From NCBI RefSeq assembly GCF_001280005.1, contig NZ_LGDW01000465.1:1-42137 (forward strand): a DNA stretch of 42,137 bases. Direction: 5' to 3'. The notes beneath the pieces are model-generated. The model searched no databases. It had not been told where the DNA came from and saw only the letters and a program-made list of their open reading frames with translations. Positions within the stretch are counted from its first letter, which is position 1, and each line of letters starts with the position of its first letter. The stretch comes from Streptomyces sp. NRRL WC-3618. Lineage in GTDB: Bacteria; Actinomycetota; Actinomycetes; Streptomycetales; Streptomycetaceae. Shown piece after piece: positions 40,978 to 42,137 of the stretch. Both the position numbers and the translations under genes were made by a program.

Positions 40978-42048
40978 GTGCCCATTGTTCCTCCTTCCGC
41001 GACCGCGGCCGCGGGGCGTCCCGAGTCGGTCAACGGCGACTGGCTCATACGGGGTCGCGACGGCCGGCTGAGTACGTACGACGCCGTGGGAGACGGGATC
41101 GTCTGCCGCGCGGAGTCCCGGCCCGGCGGCTCCTGGCTCCCGCCCAGGCGCATCGGCGGCGACCTGCTCGTGCATCCCATGCTCGGCGTCGGCCAAGGCC
41201 CCGACGAGTACGCCCACTTGGCGACCTGGCGGCCCACCGTGCAGGGCGAGGCGGGCCTCGTCCACACCACCCACTTCCGGCCCGCCCTCGCAGCCCTCGA
41301 CTGGACGCGCCTGGGCCACCCGAACGAGAAGGGCGACTGGACCGGCGTACCGGCGGTCGCCGTCGACGCGGAGGGCCGCGCCCATGTCTTCGTACGGAAC
41401 GCCGTGGGCGGTGTCAGCATGCGCGGCCAGAAGGAGCGCGGCGGCTGGGGCCCCTGGCGTGACCTCAAGGGCGAGGACGTGGAGGAGCAGTTGACGGCCG
41501 TCACGCGTGCCTCCGGATGCGTCGAGCTGTACGGCAACTCGCCGCACGGCATCCTGCGTTGGACGCAGCGTGGTCCCGGCCACATCCCGGCACTCGACGA
41601 GACCCCGCTGAAGGTGACGGCCCGTCCGGGCAGCCTGCGGGCGCTCGTCACGTCGGAGGAGCACGTGAGCCTCTTCTACGTGGACCAGGCGGACACGGTC
41701 TGTGTGTGGCGTCCGGGCAGCGAACCGGCCGAGCTGCTCCCGGCCGCGGGCCCCGGCCCGGTCTCGGTGAGCCGCTGCACCCTGGACGAGGTCGACTGCA
41801 CGCTGCTGGCCCAACGCTCGGCGAGCGGGCGGGTCGCCTTCGCCGCGTACCCCACCGAGCAGGAGTCGGCGGGGGCGTGGTGGACGGAATCGGGCCCCCA
41901 ACTCCCCCTGAACGCACGGGTGTCACTGTCGGAGGACGCGGACGGCAGGGTGATCGCGGCAACGGCGGTCCCCGGCACCGGAGAACTGAGGGTGGCCCGA
42001 CGCAAGCTGGAGCCGGGCCTGGCACTGGAGGCGTGGGAGACGGTGTAG
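40978..42048 (+). CDS. Beta-propeller protein with PLL/tectonin-like lectin repeats
   Basis: A 356-residue cytosolic protein (no signal peptide or membrane helix) of unknown function. It is built of repeated blades of the form 'DGR..YDA..G.I......PGGSW....RIGG': at about 20-60, 115-160 (EGRAHVFVRNAVGGVSMRGQ...GGWGPWRDLKG), 175-200, 225-260 and 300-345. The VFVR...GGW.PW pattern is that of PLL-type and fucose-lectin-like propellers, so sugar or ligand binding is possible. GTG start; the -10 box right before it suggests leaderless translation. I cannot assign a partner or pathway. The tail 42049-42137 shows nothing recognisable. Confidence 0.75.
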   Translation: MPIVPPSATAAAGRPESVNGDWLIRGRDGRLSTYDAVGDGIVCRAESRPGGSWLPPRRIGGDLLVHPMLGVGQGPDEYAHLATWRPTVQGEAGLVHTTHFRPALAALDWTRLGHPNEKGDWTGVPAVAVDAEGRAHVFVRNAVGGVSMRGQKERGGWGPWRDLKGEDVEEQLTAVTRASGCVELYGNSPHGILRWTQRGPGHIPALDETPLKVTARPGSLRALVTSEEHVSLFYVDQADTVCVWRPGSEPAELLPAAGPGPVSVSRCTLDEVDCTLLAQRSASGRVAFAAYPTEQESAGAWWTESGPQLPLNARVSLSEDADGRVIAATAVPGTGELRVARRKLEPGLALEAWETV

Positions 42049-42137
42049 GTCGGTTTCCGCCGGAGAGGGGGAGTAGTCCAGCCCGACCTTCTTTCCCACC
42101 CACCCGCCCCCACCGCTTCTACAGCCCAGGCCCAGGC

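Noticed and set aside
1..42137. CRISPR arrays, insertion sequences, prophage, tRNA or rRNA genes
   Set aside because: I saw no regularly spaced repeats, transposase, integrase, or tRNA/rRNA-like sequence on either strand.

Overview
The window is high-GC actinobacterial DNA and almost certainly from a Streptomyces. Third codon positions are strongly GC, Shine-Dalgarno sites are AAGGAG-like, and Tat/lipoprotein signals are common. The right half has the gene order I remember from the S. coelicolor SCO6005-SCO6015 block: ngcEFG, rok7B7, xylFGH, dxs, cationic amino-acid permease. That synteny is from memory and was not searched.

Layout. (1) 127-4347: a secreted cellulose/chitin-type lytic polysaccharide monooxygenase (AA10+CBM2) and a secreted GH92 alpha-mannosidase. 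(2) 4167-22527: an amine/polyamine uptake and oxidation locus bracketed by two PucR-type regulators. It has a plus-strand pair (class III aminotransferase, FAD/Fe-S 2-hydroxyacid dehydrogenase) and a long minus-strand run (N-methyl-amino-acid oxidase, HAD hydrolase, PotD-A-B-C transporter, amine oxidoreductase, aldehyde dehydrogenase, D-2-hydroxyacid dehydrogenase). (3) 22570-23722: a frameshifted LysR remnant and a lone trpC. (4) 23784-31489: a large minus-strand GH92 with discoidin-like modules, divergent from ngcEFG (N-acetylglucosamine/chitobiose uptake, no ATPase gene). (5) 31684-36483: ROK repressor and xylFGH xylose importer. (6) 36794-42048: dxs, an APC permease, a small NYN/PIN-like protein, and a beta-propeller protein that appears to be translated from a leaderless mRNA.

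How it works together. The glycan genes (LPMO, two GH92s, NgcEFG, XylFGH) would attack polymers and mannosylated glycans outside the cell and import the products. Both GH92 genes carry the same perfect 12-bp palindrome upstream, although they lie 26 kb apart. DasR-like half-conserved sites lie upstream of GH92-1 and ngcE. The LPMO and the second GH92 each contain one TTA codon, both near the signal peptide, which suggests bldA (developmental) control. The amine locus sits between the two GH92 genes. One decayed gene remnant (an otnK/otnI chimera) lies inside it and another (LysR) lies just beyond its right edge, which suggests a region that has been rearranged.

The best candidates for something undescribed are the shared GH92 operator with an overlapping DasR-like site, and the twin-PucR amine locus. 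I found no CRISPR array, phage, insertion sequence, tRNA or rRNA.
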